Assembly (NCBI RefSeq): GCF_009184425.1
Contig: NZ_WELG01000001.1
Span: forward strand, 558,001-622,000
Source of the DNA: Flagellimonas olearia
GTDB lineage: Bacteria; Bacteroidota; Bacteroidia; Flavobacteriales; Flavobacteriaceae
Direction of reading: 5' to 3'
DNA length: 64,000 nucleotides
Below, piece after piece: positions 25,908 to 34,471 of this stretch (the first letter of the stretch is position 1; every line of letters starts with the position of its first letter). The notes under the pieces are model-generated. The model searched no databases, was not told where the DNA came from, and was given only the letters and a program-made list of their open reading frames with translations. Made by a program: the position numbers and the translations under genes.

Positions 25908-26879
25908 ATGAAAACAATTTACACCTTAGTGCCCGAAACGGCAGTTGCCGAAGGGGTTACCGGACCACGCTATCTATTTACCACAGCCAATCAATTTTTG
26001 CAGTCTGTTGGTAAAGAACCCCTGTTCAATGTACAGCTTGTAGGAGAAAAGAGAAAGGTAACCGTACAGGATGGTGTTTATTCCGTTACCACTGATTTGC
26101 TGTTGAAGGAAGCCAAACAGGCAGATTTGATCATAATACCACCCATATTTGGGGATATGCGGAAGGCCGTTGAATTGAACGAAGCAACCCTACCGTGGAT
26201 CGTACATCAATACAACAATGGAGCGGAAGTTGCTTCTTTATGTGTCGGTGCCTTTTTATTGGCCTCTACCGGGTTGCTAAATGGTAAAAAATGCTCGACG
26301 CATTGGGCGTACTACAATGAATTTAAAGAGCGGTTCGGGGAAGTCGAAGTTGTGGACGGTGGTGTTATTACGGAAGAAGGGGGTATCTATTCCAGTGGCG
26401 GGGCTAACTCGTTCTGGAATCTGTTGCTCTATATTTTGGAGAAGTATACGGATAGGGACATAGCGATACTTGCGTCCAAATATTTTGCTATCGATATCGA
26501 TAGGGAAAGTCAAGCTGCATTTATGATGTTCACTGGTCAAAAGGACCATAGTGATGAGGAAGTGAAAAGGGCGCAGCAATACATTGAGGAAAACTATCAC
26601 GAAAAGATAATAGTGGATGATTTGGCAAGAATGGTGGCCGTAAGTCGAAGGAGTTTTGAAAGACGTTTTAAACAAGCTACCGACAATACGGTCATCGAAT
26701 ATTTGCAACGTGTGAAAATAGAGGCCGCCAAACGCAGTTTTGAGAGCACAAGGAAGAATATTTCCGAGGTCATGTTCGATGTGGGGTATTCGGATTCCAA
26801 GGCCTTTCGTACCGTATTCAAGAAAATAACGGGACTTACCCCCATAGAATACCGAAACAAGTATAACAAGGACACATAG
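25908..26879 (+). CDS. GlxA-type transcriptional regulator (DJ-1/PfpI domain plus AraC HTH)
   Basis: A 323-residue paralogue of the protein at 594-1580. The DJ-1/PfpI domain (residues 1-190) has the elbow segment ASLCVGAFLLASTG and CSTHWAYYNEF. The AraC domain (about 220-318) has IIVDDLARMVAVSRRSFERRF, then ISEVMFDVGYSDSKAFRTVFKKITG. An AGAGG sequence just before the ATG fits a ribosome site. The upstream 37-bp element is a likely binding site, and its second copy near the DoxX gene suggests a second target. A DUF6597-type AraC regulator follows 43 bp downstream. Confidence 0.9.
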   Translation: MKTIYTLVPETAVAEGVTGPRYLFTTANQFLQSVGKEPLFNVQLVGEKRKVTVQDGVYSVTTDLLLKEAKQADLIIIPPIFGDMRKAVELNEATLPWIVHQYNNGAEVASLCVGAFLLASTGLLNGKKCSTHWAYYNEFKERFGEVEVVDGGVITEEGGIYSSGGANSFWNLLLYILEKYTDRDIAILASKYFAIDIDRESQAAFMMFTGQKDHSDEEVKRAQQYIEENYHEKIIVDDLARMVAVSRRSFERRFKQATDNTVIEYLQRVKIEAAKRSFESTRKNISEVMFDVGYSDSKAFRTVFKKITGLTPIEYRNKYNKDT

Positions 26880-26922
26880 AAATCATACATAAGCCTTCAT
26901 CAATCAAAACAACACAAATGGA

Positions 26923-27759
26923 ATGCAAAAACAATTCTTTTATTTTCCTCATCCCTTATTGAGGAATTACATAAGATATTTTTGGGTTTATGAGCACCAA
27001 AAACCAGAGTCTTTTGAAATACCGTTAAAGATTATGGCCGACCGATTCCCAAAGTTGATCGTTCAAAACACGCAGTCGAAAGGTGGCATCAAAACAGCGG
27101 AAGGAGAAACCTTGCCTTTGTTTTTTGTTTCCGGGGTCATCACAAAACCGTTGTCTTATCGGATCAGTCGCCAGCAATCACATCTTGGCGTAAGCTTTGC
27201 CCCGGATACCTTGGGATATATGTTTGGGATAAAACCGAATGAACAGAAGGACCAGTTTGCCGATATTTCATATTTCGTACCTCGTGGTTTTATGGAAGCT
27301 TTGGGGGATGCCGGCACCGTTAAGGATAAAATTACATTGCTCACCAATTTCTTTATTGAGCAGCTTACGGCCAGAACTTTTAAGGAAAACCATGGATTGG
27401 TTCGAAATATTCTACTGAACTTTTACAAATATCGTGACTTTACCGTGAAGGCGATTGCGGATAAGAACAAGGTCTCTGAACGCAGCTTGGAACGGAACTT
27501 TAAGAGTTTTGTCGGTATTTCCCCAAAAAAGTACCTCCAGTTGTATCGGTTCGAGATGACCTACAAAAACCTCTCCTCAAATACATTTGAATCATTTGCT
27601 GAAGTAAGTTATTGCCATGGCTATGCCGACCAATCGCATTTTATCCGAAATTTCAAGAAATACTCAGGAATGTTACCTACTACATTTATTAGGGAATTGA
27701 AGAAAGAGGACGCAATGGACGTGATGATATGGAATTATATAAAACTATATAGAATGTAA
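26923..27759 (+). CDS. AraC-family regulator with DUF6597-type N-domain
   Basis: A 278-residue protein. The N-terminal part has FYFPHPLLRNYIRYFWVYEH, LKIMADRFPKLIVQ and HLGVSFAPDTLGYMFGI (DUF6597 pattern). The AraC HTH at about 175-270 has NKVSERSLERNFKSFVGISPKKYLQLYRFE, then SYCHGYADQSHFIRNFKKYSG. It follows the GlxA gene on the same strand by 43 bp, so the two regulators may be co-transcribed and act together. Confidence 0.88.
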   Translation: MQKQFFYFPHPLLRNYIRYFWVYEHQKPESFEIPLKIMADRFPKLIVQNTQSKGGIKTAEGETLPLFFVSGVITKPLSYRISRQQSHLGVSFAPDTLGYMFGIKPNEQKDQFADISYFVPRGFMEALGDAGTVKDKITLLTNFFIEQLTARTFKENHGLVRNILLNFYKYRDFTVKAIADKNKVSERSLERNFKSFVGISPKKYLQLYRFEMTYKNLSSNTFESFAEVSYCHGYADQSHFIRNFKKYSGMLPTTFIRELKKEDAMDVMIWNYIKLYRM

Positions 27760-27831
27760 TTGACAAGAGTTTATGAAAACCTATTGCCAACATGGACAAC
27801 ATTGGCCATAAGGTCATTGGCGTGTAAAGCT

Positions 27832-28245
27832 TCAACGATCTTTTCTGTGCATGAATCGGTCTATTGAATATTTATCCGAACCATAGAAAAGCAAAACGAT
27901 ACAGCAGAACAATAAGGCCATGGCAGGGGTCATTGATTCAAGAGAATCATTGAGATGAACCATGAATAGGGCGATTATAAAATTTATTATAAGAATGAAT
28001 GCGGCAAAACGAATTCTAAATCCCATTAATACCAGTAGCCCAGCAATGAATTGGGCGTAAACAGAAATAATTGCGCCAACCAGGGGGTATGGAAAATGGA
28101 ACTTACCCAAAAAGTCCCGAAACACAATCATATGTTCCCAATGAAAAACGTTGTCCAATACACCTAAAATGATTCGGATACTTACAAAAAGGCGTAGTAG
28201 TACTATGCCAATATCCCTGTTCTTATCCAACCAAACTTTTAGCAC
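27832..28245 (-). CDS. DoxX-family membrane protein
   Basis: A 137-residue protein that starts at GTG (28243-28245) with VWLDKNRDIGIVLLRLFVSIRIILGVLDNVF. The DoxX pattern is clear: a helix with LRLFVSIRIILG, then FPYPLVGAIISVYAQFIAGLLVLMGFRIR, and two more helices (AAFILIINFIIALFMVHL and MALLFCCIVLLFYG). The role is unknown. Its start lies 16 bp below the stop of the amidohydrolase lipoprotein gene, so it is probably the second gene of that transcript. Confidence 0.85.
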   Translation of the reverse strand: MLKVWLDKNRDIGIVLLRLFVSIRIILGVLDNVFHWEHMIVFRDFLGKFHFPYPLVGAIISVYAQFIAGLLVLMGFRIRFAAFILIINFIIALFMVHLNDSLESMTPAMALLFCCIVLLFYGSDKYSIDRFMHRKDR

Positions 28246-28261
28246 GGATATATTTTAAGGA

Positions 28262-29521
28262 TTATTTATGATAGGATGAGGATTCATAGAGTATTTGCCC
28301 TTTCTTTAAAGTATATGTTATCCTTGCCAAGGCTTCAATGTTTATCATTGGGTCTTCACTCAATAAAACAATATCCGCTTCCATTCCCGGTTCAATTTTT
28401 CCCGTTTTATCCTTGTACCCAAACCTTTTGGCAGGTGCAGTTGTAAGGGAAGTGAGAATTTCTTGAAAGTCCATTCCAGCCTGTTGCATCAATTGTAGTT
28501 CTTCTTTGGTATCATAATCTGTCATATATCCTGTATCCATTCCGAACAGAGTTTCTCCACCGGATTCATTAAAATCCTTGATCTGTTGGATTGCTGTCAT
28601 TATCAAGGGATGGTTTTCTGTTTCAATGTCAAAACGTTCCAAATCCCATTTATATAGTTTAAGGGTAGGTATTACTGCCATATTATTGGAAATCATCATT
28701 TTTATCATTTCAGGACTCCAAGGTTTTCGGTCTTCGGGAGATACATGGGCAAGGATATCCACACCACAATCTATTGCCCTTTGGACACCGGCATTGTTGG
28801 TTGGATGGGCAAATACTGGTTTACCCATTTGGTGTGCCGCTTCAACACCCGCCTTTCCAATTTCCAGGGGCATGTACACAATTTTTTCACCATCTGGGGA
28901 GGCCGACCACATTTTTGTTCCGGCCGCACCTTTTGTAATCTGTTCTTGAACATGCAGTTTGGCCTGTTCGGGAGATTCCATCTCGGGCAAGGTATAGGGT
29001 TCTACATAGAATGGACTGCCCTCAGGTGGTGTAAAGGGCGCGCCGGTTGTCAATATATGGGGCCCTTTAACCTCGCCTTTGTCAACTCTACTCTTTAGGG
29101 CAAGAACATTTTCAATGGCAATGTTTGATATGTCAAATGCATAAGTGAAACCATATCGGGTCAACATCTCATTAAACTGGGTGGTCAATTGTTCCGATGG
29201 GATACTATCGGCGTTCTGCCATTTTTGTTCATGGAAGTGAATATGGTTGTTCCAAAACCCAGACGTCATAAAAAGTCCATTGCAATTTATTATTTCTGCA
29301 TTGACAGGAATGTTTACTTTGCCCTTTTCTCCTACAGTTTTAATTATTCCATTGGTAATGATAACAACTCCGTTATCAATAGGTTTTGCTGATGGGGAAG
29401 GATAGATCTTTGCTCCATCCAGGACCACAATGCTATGGTTGTCAACAACAGACGCAGTTTTCTTTTTACATGAAGTGGGAAGAGCTAGAAAAACAATGAT
29501 TGCGATTAATCTGAAACACAT
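28262..29521 (-). CDS. Amidohydrolase-family lipoprotein (imidazolonepropionase-like)
   Basis: A 419-residue protein with lipobox LALPTSC (Cys18). The composite-domain start DGAKIYPSPSAKPIDNGVVIITNGIIKTVGEKG leads to the first metal region, MTSGFWNNHIHFHEQKW (H-x-H). Further marks are KPVFAHPTNNAGVQRAIDCGVDILAHVSPED (two conserved His), GETLFGMDTGYMTDYD (Asp) and the ending GKIEPGMEADIVLLSEDPM. This is the metal-dependent cyclic amide/ester hydrolase group. The substrate is unknown. Surface anchoring suggests action on an external compound. Confidence 0.87.
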   Translation of the reverse strand: MCFRLIAIIVFLALPTSCKKKTASVVDNHSIVVLDGAKIYPSPSAKPIDNGVVIITNGIIKTVGEKGKVNIPVNAEIINCNGLFMTSGFWNNHIHFHEQKWQNADSIPSEQLTTQFNEMLTRYGFTYAFDISNIAIENVLALKSRVDKGEVKGPHILTTGAPFTPPEGSPFYVEPYTLPEMESPEQAKLHVQEQITKGAAGTKMWSASPDGEKIVYMPLEIGKAGVEAAHQMGKPVFAHPTNNAGVQRAIDCGVDILAHVSPEDRKPWSPEMIKMMISNNMAVIPTLKLYKWDLERFDIETENHPLIMTAIQQIKDFNESGGETLFGMDTGYMTDYDTKEELQLMQQAGMDFQEILTSLTTAPAKRFGYKDKTGKIEPGMEADIVLLSEDPMINIEALARITYTLKKGQILYESSSYHK

Positions 29522-30001
29522 ATTCTTGAATTTATATACTATGTTGCATGGTTGGATTCCATTCCTTCATTAAGCCATATGGAATAGGTGCCTTTGTCCA
29601 AATCATCAAAAAAGCCGAATGCCTGAAACCAAAACTCACGGCGAGCATTGGACGATATGTTCATCTACAGGGTAGGTATGCGAAAATTGTTGAATGAGTT
29701 CCAAACCCTATATTCCTGCATCTATGTCATTGTTCAATTTTTGCTTTTTGAGAGTTATTTCCAGACCATCCCTTTCACAATGGAACGTTATCGTAGCCTT
29801 TGAAACCATGGTTGACTTTTCCCATGGGATAACTTCAAGTGAAAATACATTACCCTATTGAACAACGGGTTATGGAACCATCATTATCACCTACCTTCCA
29901 TCCGTCAAGGGATACGATCAAATCAAAAAGCTTTGTTATAACTTAAGTCTCCATGGAGAGAACCTTTACGCCAAAATACATATTTAGGGTTGGATCGAAT
30001 A
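29522..30001 (-). other. Gene-free stretch with minus-strand coding fragments
   Basis: About 480 bp with no intact gene. The minus strand shows short open pieces such as FSLEVIPWEKSTMVSKATITFHCERDGLEI and, later in another frame, FGFFDDLDKGTYSIWLNEGME, separated by stops. They look like parts of one or two decayed genes. Copy 6 of the island motif is at the upstream edge, as expected if a regulated gene once started here. Confidence 0.4.
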
Positions 30002-30015
30002 GAATAAATCGGACA
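30002..30015 (-). promoter_or_regulatory. Copy 6 of the island motif GAAYAAAWCRGACA
   Basis: The plus strand reads GAATAAATCGGACA, identical to copy 2. It lies between inverted arms TTGGAT (29990-29995) and ATCCAA (30014-30019), just after the stop of the AraC gene at 30022. No intact gene follows within 480 bp. Confidence 0.55.
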
Positions 30016-30021
30016 TCCAAA

Positions 30022-30828
30022 CTACTCGGAAAGGAAGGAATTGCTTTCTTCCACCTTTCTCTGGAGGGATAGAAATTGGGTAGGGGTGAGACCAGTGAAT
30101 AACTTAAATTCTCGATTAAAATGCGATTGGTCAGCGTAATTGAACTCGTATGAAATATCAATCAGTTCGTTGAAGTTGTTGGTTCTCAATTTTTGCAGGG
30201 ATACTTCGAATCGACACATTCTTTTATACATCGTTGGTGTTATGCCCACAGTTTGTCTAAACCTTCGTACAAAATGCCTTTCACTGATTTGGTAATCGCT
30301 CAAGGTATCTTTGTATGGGTTTTTATAACCACTGAAAAGAAAATGTGATACGAGTTTATCAGGTTTCCTGGCTCTCTTCTGTAATTCTGCCATTATGAAA
30401 TCGCTCAAAAGCCTTATTTTTTCATGGTACGTTTTGGCATAGACTACTTTTAGGATAAAATCAGCAGGCCAAAAATTATGCAAATCCAAAAAGGTGTTCA
30501 TGGCATAATGGGCATCGAGTCCAAAAATTTCCTTGATCGCGTGTGGGTAGAAACGAATGGCGATATGGGAATATCTTCCATGCATGATGTATTTTGCATG
30601 CTCGGATGCGACACCACATAGACTTGCAAAGGGCACTTCCTCCAAAGTATCCGCATTTTGTGTTCCACTTGTTCCATTCAGACATTGAATGACCAATCGG
30701 GGAAATTTATCCGCAAGAATATTTATGGTCTTAGTCTTCTTTATGTCCTCATAAACATCAAGAGCCCAAAAGTTTTTTATATACCCCGATAACCCATAAG
30801 GTGGTGGTATTTCGTTGTAGTATATCAT
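30022..30828 (-). CDS. AraC-family regulator with DUF6597-type N-domain
   Basis: A 268-residue protein. The N-terminal half has PPPYGLSGYIKNFWALDVYE, NILADKFPRLVIQ and HIAIRFYPHAIKEIFGLDA (DUF6597 pattern). The C-terminal AraC HTH (about 165-260) has YQISERHFVRRFRQTVGITPTMYKRMCRFE, then SYEFNYADQSHFNREFKLFTGLTP. It is the last member of the island and is related to the regulators at 11295 and 26923. Confidence 0.88.
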   Translation of the reverse strand: MIYYNEIPPPYGLSGYIKNFWALDVYEDIKKTKTINILADKFPRLVIQCLNGTSGTQNADTLEEVPFASLCGVASEHAKYIMHGRYSHIAIRFYPHAIKEIFGLDAHYAMNTFLDLHNFWPADFILKVVYAKTYHEKIRLLSDFIMAELQKRARKPDKLVSHFLFSGYKNPYKDTLSDYQISERHFVRRFRQTVGITPTMYKRMCRFEVSLQKLRTNNFNELIDISYEFNYADQSHFNREFKLFTGLTPTQFLSLQRKVEESNSFLSE

Positions 30829-31424
30829 ATTTTATAGAGCCTATCTAGGGCCAAGGCCAATGAAATATTGTAGTTTATTTAGTAAATGACGCTTTGAACT
30901 AAACTATAGACAATCAAAGGTATTAAAAATCAATAATTCTATAATAAGGATAAATGCCCGCTACTGGATAGGTTGCACTTTGAGATCCAATTAAACCAAC
31001 TATTGGGTTTGATCGATGCCGGGGCCAAGATGGTTTAATCTTGCTCATGGCCATAATTGATTTTTGAACTTAAGAATGCTGGAAGCGGCCGAAAAAAACA
31101 TAAAGGGGGTAATTGCAAAATATTGAAGTTATGTATTTGGTGTTAACGGGATAGAGAGTAGTTATACTTTATGTAATAACTTGAGTTCCTTTAGTTGTTA
31201 GGTGACCACACCAGCATGTTTGCTATTCCGAACATGGGGAATGACCGTGTTGATACCCTGGTCCAGATAGATATCGGTGACCTTCATTTCAAATCCTATT
31301 TTAAAGGATTATTTTGTTTACAACAAACATGTTTATTGGAGAGCTTTAATCCAGAACAGAGACTTTGATATTGTATTACGTAAAAAGGTGGTAATTCTAT
31401 TTGAATATATAAAACTAGTTCATG
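30829..31424. other. Boundary between island and glycan locus, no gene identified
   Basis: About 600 AT-rich bases with no convincing gene. A short plus-strand piece near 30965-31040 reads LHFEIQLNQLLGLIDAGAKMV and a stop, and a 29-codon minus-strand frame at 31198-31287 begins MKVTDIYLDQGINTVIPHV. Both look like tails or starts of lost genes. Neither is called. Confidence 0.4.
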
Positions 31425-32501
31425 TTAGGAACTAACAAATATATGTGAAGGTTCATGGCTGTCATTATATATTAGATTTTCTTTTATGATAATTTGGATA
31501 GGTGAAAAGATTTTGTCCTTTGGGATTTTCTTATGTGAAAGAAAGTCAGCCATAATCTTTATAGCATAATACCCTTGATCAAATGATTTTTGGGATATCA
31601 AAAAACTTATCTTTCCTTCTTGCAGGCATTGGAGGTTATTTGTTGTGGTATCAAATCCAATGATGAACAGGCTTGCCAATTTATCTTTGGCAATCACATT
31701 GGCTAAAATGGACACACGACTGGATGGGACATATATTCCTTTGACTTCCTTGTGCTCTTCTAGGTATTTGTTCACCTGTCTCCTTACCTCGTTCAAGTCG
31801 TCCAAATTTTGAAAGATTAAATGATGGTTTTGGATGTTGTTGGATTTTGAGGTAAGATATTTCTCGAACCCTTTTATTCTTTGATAAATTGCACTGTAAT
31901 TACTTATGTTCGAACGAGTTTGAATAGTAACACAAGATTGTTCCTCCCTTAGGCAAAGCCCCATAAGTTTACCTACGGCATATCCGGCATGATAAGAATC
32001 TTGGCCAATGAAAGAGATGTTGTTAAGTCCATCAATATCAATATTCAACAAAGAGTAGGGGATTGAACGTTTTTCCAACTCTTTTACCAGTTCTTTTGTT
32101 TCGGTATAGAACGTCGGTGCTATGACTACAGCATCAGGATTGGTCTTTAGCATTTTGTGGAATTGCAGTCGGTAAGTATTAGGGTCGAATTGATTGAACT
32201 TATGGATGTTTGTTTGAATACCATAACTTATAATTTCTTCTTCAGCTCGGTGTATTCCCAATGAGGGGGATTTCCAAAAGAGGTTCTGATTATCATATTT
32301 TGGGATAAGGCAAGAAATCTTATATTTTTTCCGTAACGCGAGTGTCCTGGCAATAGGATTGACTTTAAAATTATTTTCTTTGAGTATTTTTCGAATTCTT
32401 TCCTCAGTTTTCTTGGAAACACCTCCCCGATTGTGAATCACCCTGTCAACGGTCCCATCAGAAACCTTTGCCATTTTTGCGATATCCTTTATTGTAACCA
32501 T
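31425..32501 (-). CDS. LacI-family repressor with periplasmic-binding-protein-type sensor
   Basis: A 358-residue protein. The LacI headpiece is at residues 1-60 (TIKDIAKMAKVSDGTVDRVIHNRGGVSKKTEERI), followed by the hinge and a two-lobe sugar-binding domain (CLIPKYDNQNLFWKSPSLGIHRAEEEI, FIGQDSYHAGYAVGKLMG and IIGFDTTTNNLQCLQEGKISFLISQKSFDQGYYA). It is divergent from the SDR gene at 32750. Two operator-like palindromes lie in the 248-bp gap between the starts, so it probably controls itself and the start of the glycan locus. The inducer is unknown. Confidence 0.92.
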   Translation of the reverse strand: MVTIKDIAKMAKVSDGTVDRVIHNRGGVSKKTEERIRKILKENNFKVNPIARTLALRKKYKISCLIPKYDNQNLFWKSPSLGIHRAEEEIISYGIQTNIHKFNQFDPNTYRLQFHKMLKTNPDAVVIAPTFYTETKELVKELEKRSIPYSLLNIDIDGLNNISFIGQDSYHAGYAVGKLMGLCLREEQSCVTIQTRSNISNYSAIYQRIKGFEKYLTSKSNNIQNHHLIFQNLDDLNEVRRQVNKYLEEHKEVKGIYVPSSRVSILANVIAKDKLASLFIIGFDTTTNNLQCLQEGKISFLISQKSFDQGYYAIKIMADFLSHKKIPKDKIFSPIQIIIKENLIYNDSHEPSHIFVSS

Positions 32502-32590
32502 AATGAATTTGAAATCAAATTACTTTGAATAAGTCAGGGGGATGTAATTGGAAATCCAATCAAGGGCCAAATTACTAATATTATCCTTTA

Positions 32591-32642
32591 GAACCGTGTG
32601 CCCACACTTTTTTTTATATATTTACGTGTGCGTACACGGTTC
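32591..32642. promoter_or_regulatory. Double operator for the divergent LacI repressor
   Basis: Two palindromic boxes, GTGTGCCCACAC (32596-32607) and GTGTGCGTACAC (32626-32637), have centres 30 bp apart. Their outer flanks are also mirrored: GAACCGTGTG on the left and ACACGGTTC on the right form one larger inverted repeat of 17 positions with 15 matches. The location between the lacI and SDR starts is what LacI pairs use for looping or cooperative binding. Confidence 0.75.
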
Positions 32643-32749
32643 TATTTTTAATTTCTACAACTTTAAAAAAGATATTTAATTGATTACCATTAACTTAGGA
32701 AAATATAATTAAAGTTTAACCCATTTTGGAGGGAAAGAGATGATTGAGT

Positions 32750-33574
32750 ATGAGTAAAGTGATTATTATAACAGGAGCCGGAGGTATTCTATGTGGGACG
32801 TTGGCAACCGCCTTGGCCAAAGAGGGGCATAAAGTGGCCGTTTTGGACCTGAAAGAAACAGCAGCCGCTAGAGTGGTTGACCAAATCAAGGAGATAGGAG
32901 GGCAGGCTATTGGAATAGCCTGTAATGTATTAGATAGGAAATCTCTCATAAAGGCTCGCGAAATGGTAAGGGAGCAGTTTGGTTCCTGTGACATATTAAT
33001 AAATGGAGCGGGCGGAAATCATCCCAAGGGTACAACAACAAAGTCACATTTATTTATGGGGGACTTGGAGTCCAAGGAAAAATTGGTAACCTTTTTCAAG
33101 CTGGATCCAGATGGAATTGGTTTTGTGTTCAACTTGAATTTTATAGGGACGCTATTGCCCACTCAAATATTTGCCGAAGATATGGTTGGAAAAAAGGATT
33201 GTTCCATTGTGAACATATCCTCAATGAGCGCTTACCGTCCTTTGACCAAAATACCTGCTTATAGTGGAGCCAAAGCAGCGGTCACCAACTTCACGCAGTG
33301 GTTGGCGGTACATTTTGCTCCGGTGGGTATCCGGGTCAACGCATTGGCCCCTGGCTTTTTTCTTACCGATCAAAATAGGAAGTTGCTAACCCAAGATGAT
33401 GGAACACTGTCCGAGAGGGGAAGAACCATATTGGATCACACTCCCCTGAACCGTTTTGGAAAACCTGAGGATTTGGTGGGGACAACATTGTGGTTGATTG
33501 GAAATGATTCGAAATTCGTCACGGGTGTTGTGGTGCCCATAGATGGGGGCGTAAGCGCATTTAGTGGAGCTTAA
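32750..33574 (+). CDS. SDR oxidoreductase resembling D-mannonate dehydrogenase
   Basis: A 274-residue protein from ATG 32750; a TTG two codons earlier extends the frame, and a GGAGGG lies about 20 bp upstream. It has the NAD motif TGAGGILCGTLA, NGAGGNHPKGTTTKS, the catalytic Ser in NISSMSAYRP, YSGAKAAV (YxxxK) and the C-terminal VTGVVVPIDGGVSAFSGA. The NHPKGTT region and the long insert before the catalytic Ser resemble SDR-type mannonate oxidoreductases. If so, it links D-mannonate and D-fructuronate in hexuronate breakdown. The narrower assignment is tentative. Expression is probably controlled by the divergent LacI. Confidence 0.75.
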   Translation: MSKVIIITGAGGILCGTLATALAKEGHKVAVLDLKETAAARVVDQIKEIGGQAIGIACNVLDRKSLIKAREMVREQFGSCDILINGAGGNHPKGTTTKSHLFMGDLESKEKLVTFFKLDPDGIGFVFNLNFIGTLLPTQIFAEDMVGKKDCSIVNISSMSAYRPLTKIPAYSGAKAAVTNFTQWLAVHFAPVGIRVNALAPGFFLTDQNRKLLTQDDGTLSERGRTILDHTPLNRFGKPEDLVGTTLWLIGNDSKFVTGVVVPIDGGVSAFSGA

Positions 33575-33762
33575 GAAAGAATAGAGAAGTTCGGGATCGA
33601 TATAGGTAGTTCAAATTCTATAGGATTTTGTCCTCAAAGGGACTATATGGATATGCGATGGTCACTCTTCGCTGATAAGTTTGAAGTGATCGTATCGATT
33701 GTATATGCTTTAGGGGATGGCGCTAATTTTTAAATACCAACCGGTTTATCCAACTAACAGGA

Positions 33763-34347
33763 ATGTCCAAGGAAAAGCAAATAGATAAGAGCCACTTTAT
33801 TTACCTTTTGGAAAAAGGAAAGGGAATTGCTTTTGAAGCTTTGTACAGACTGTATTATGACAAGTTGGTACATATAGCCAAAGGGTATTTAATGTACCAT
33901 GATGAGGCAGAGGAGGTAGTGCAAAAAGTCTTCATCAAGGTTTGGGAACGTAGAAGCAAATTGAAATCTGTTGAGAACATCAACAATTATCTTTATTCGA
34001 TGACCAAGAACTCTTGTCTCGATACCTTGAAACACCAAAAAGTCAAAAACACATATATCAATACGACCATCAAAGAGACCAAATGGATGGTGAACCATCA
34101 ATTCGTAATGGACGAAACTGCTTCGGCAATGATTGAAAAGGAATTGGAGAACCGGATCATGGACAGTATCGATCTATTGCCAAAAGCGTGTAAAAAGGTT
34201 TTTATCAAGAGTAGGTTTGAAGGTATGAAGAATATTGAAATTGCCAAAGAGTTGGGAATTTCAAAAAGAACGGTTGACAATCAAATCTCCAAGGCACTCA
34301 AACATATGAGACTTCAATTAAAAGATTATCTCACATCTTTTTTATAA
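33763..34347 (+). CDS. ECF-type RNA polymerase sigma factor
   Basis: A 194-residue protein. Region 2 (residues 20-90) is FEALYRLYYDKLVHIAKGYLMYHDEAEEVVQKVFIKVWERR. Region 4 (about 125-190) is LPKACKKVFIKSRFEGMKNIEIAKELGISKRTVDNQISKALKHMR. It belongs to the Bacteroidota group that pairs with FecR anti-sigma factors and SusC receptors with an STN domain; both partners follow directly. It would switch on the receptor operon when the glycan is bound at the outer membrane. Confidence 0.93.
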   Translation: MSKEKQIDKSHFIYLLEKGKGIAFEALYRLYYDKLVHIAKGYLMYHDEAEEVVQKVFIKVWERRSKLKSVENINNYLYSMTKNSCLDTLKHQKVKNTYINTTIKETKWMVNHQFVMDETASAMIEKELENRIMDSIDLLPKACKKVFIKSRFEGMKNIEIAKELGISKRTVDNQISKALKHMRLQLKDYLTSFL

Positions 34348-34471
34348 GCGTTATTTCAACATGTATTCCTAGCGTGCTAAAACATCTTCTCTTAAGGATG
34401 GAGATGATGAATCCATAAAGAAATTCAGGAAAGTTTATTTTTTTTTGATTTTACGTAGGTATACGTTGCCT

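Noticed and set aside
31198-31287. 29-codon minus-strand frame starting MKVTDIYLDQG
   Set aside because: Too short and without family; probably chance or the start of a lost gene.
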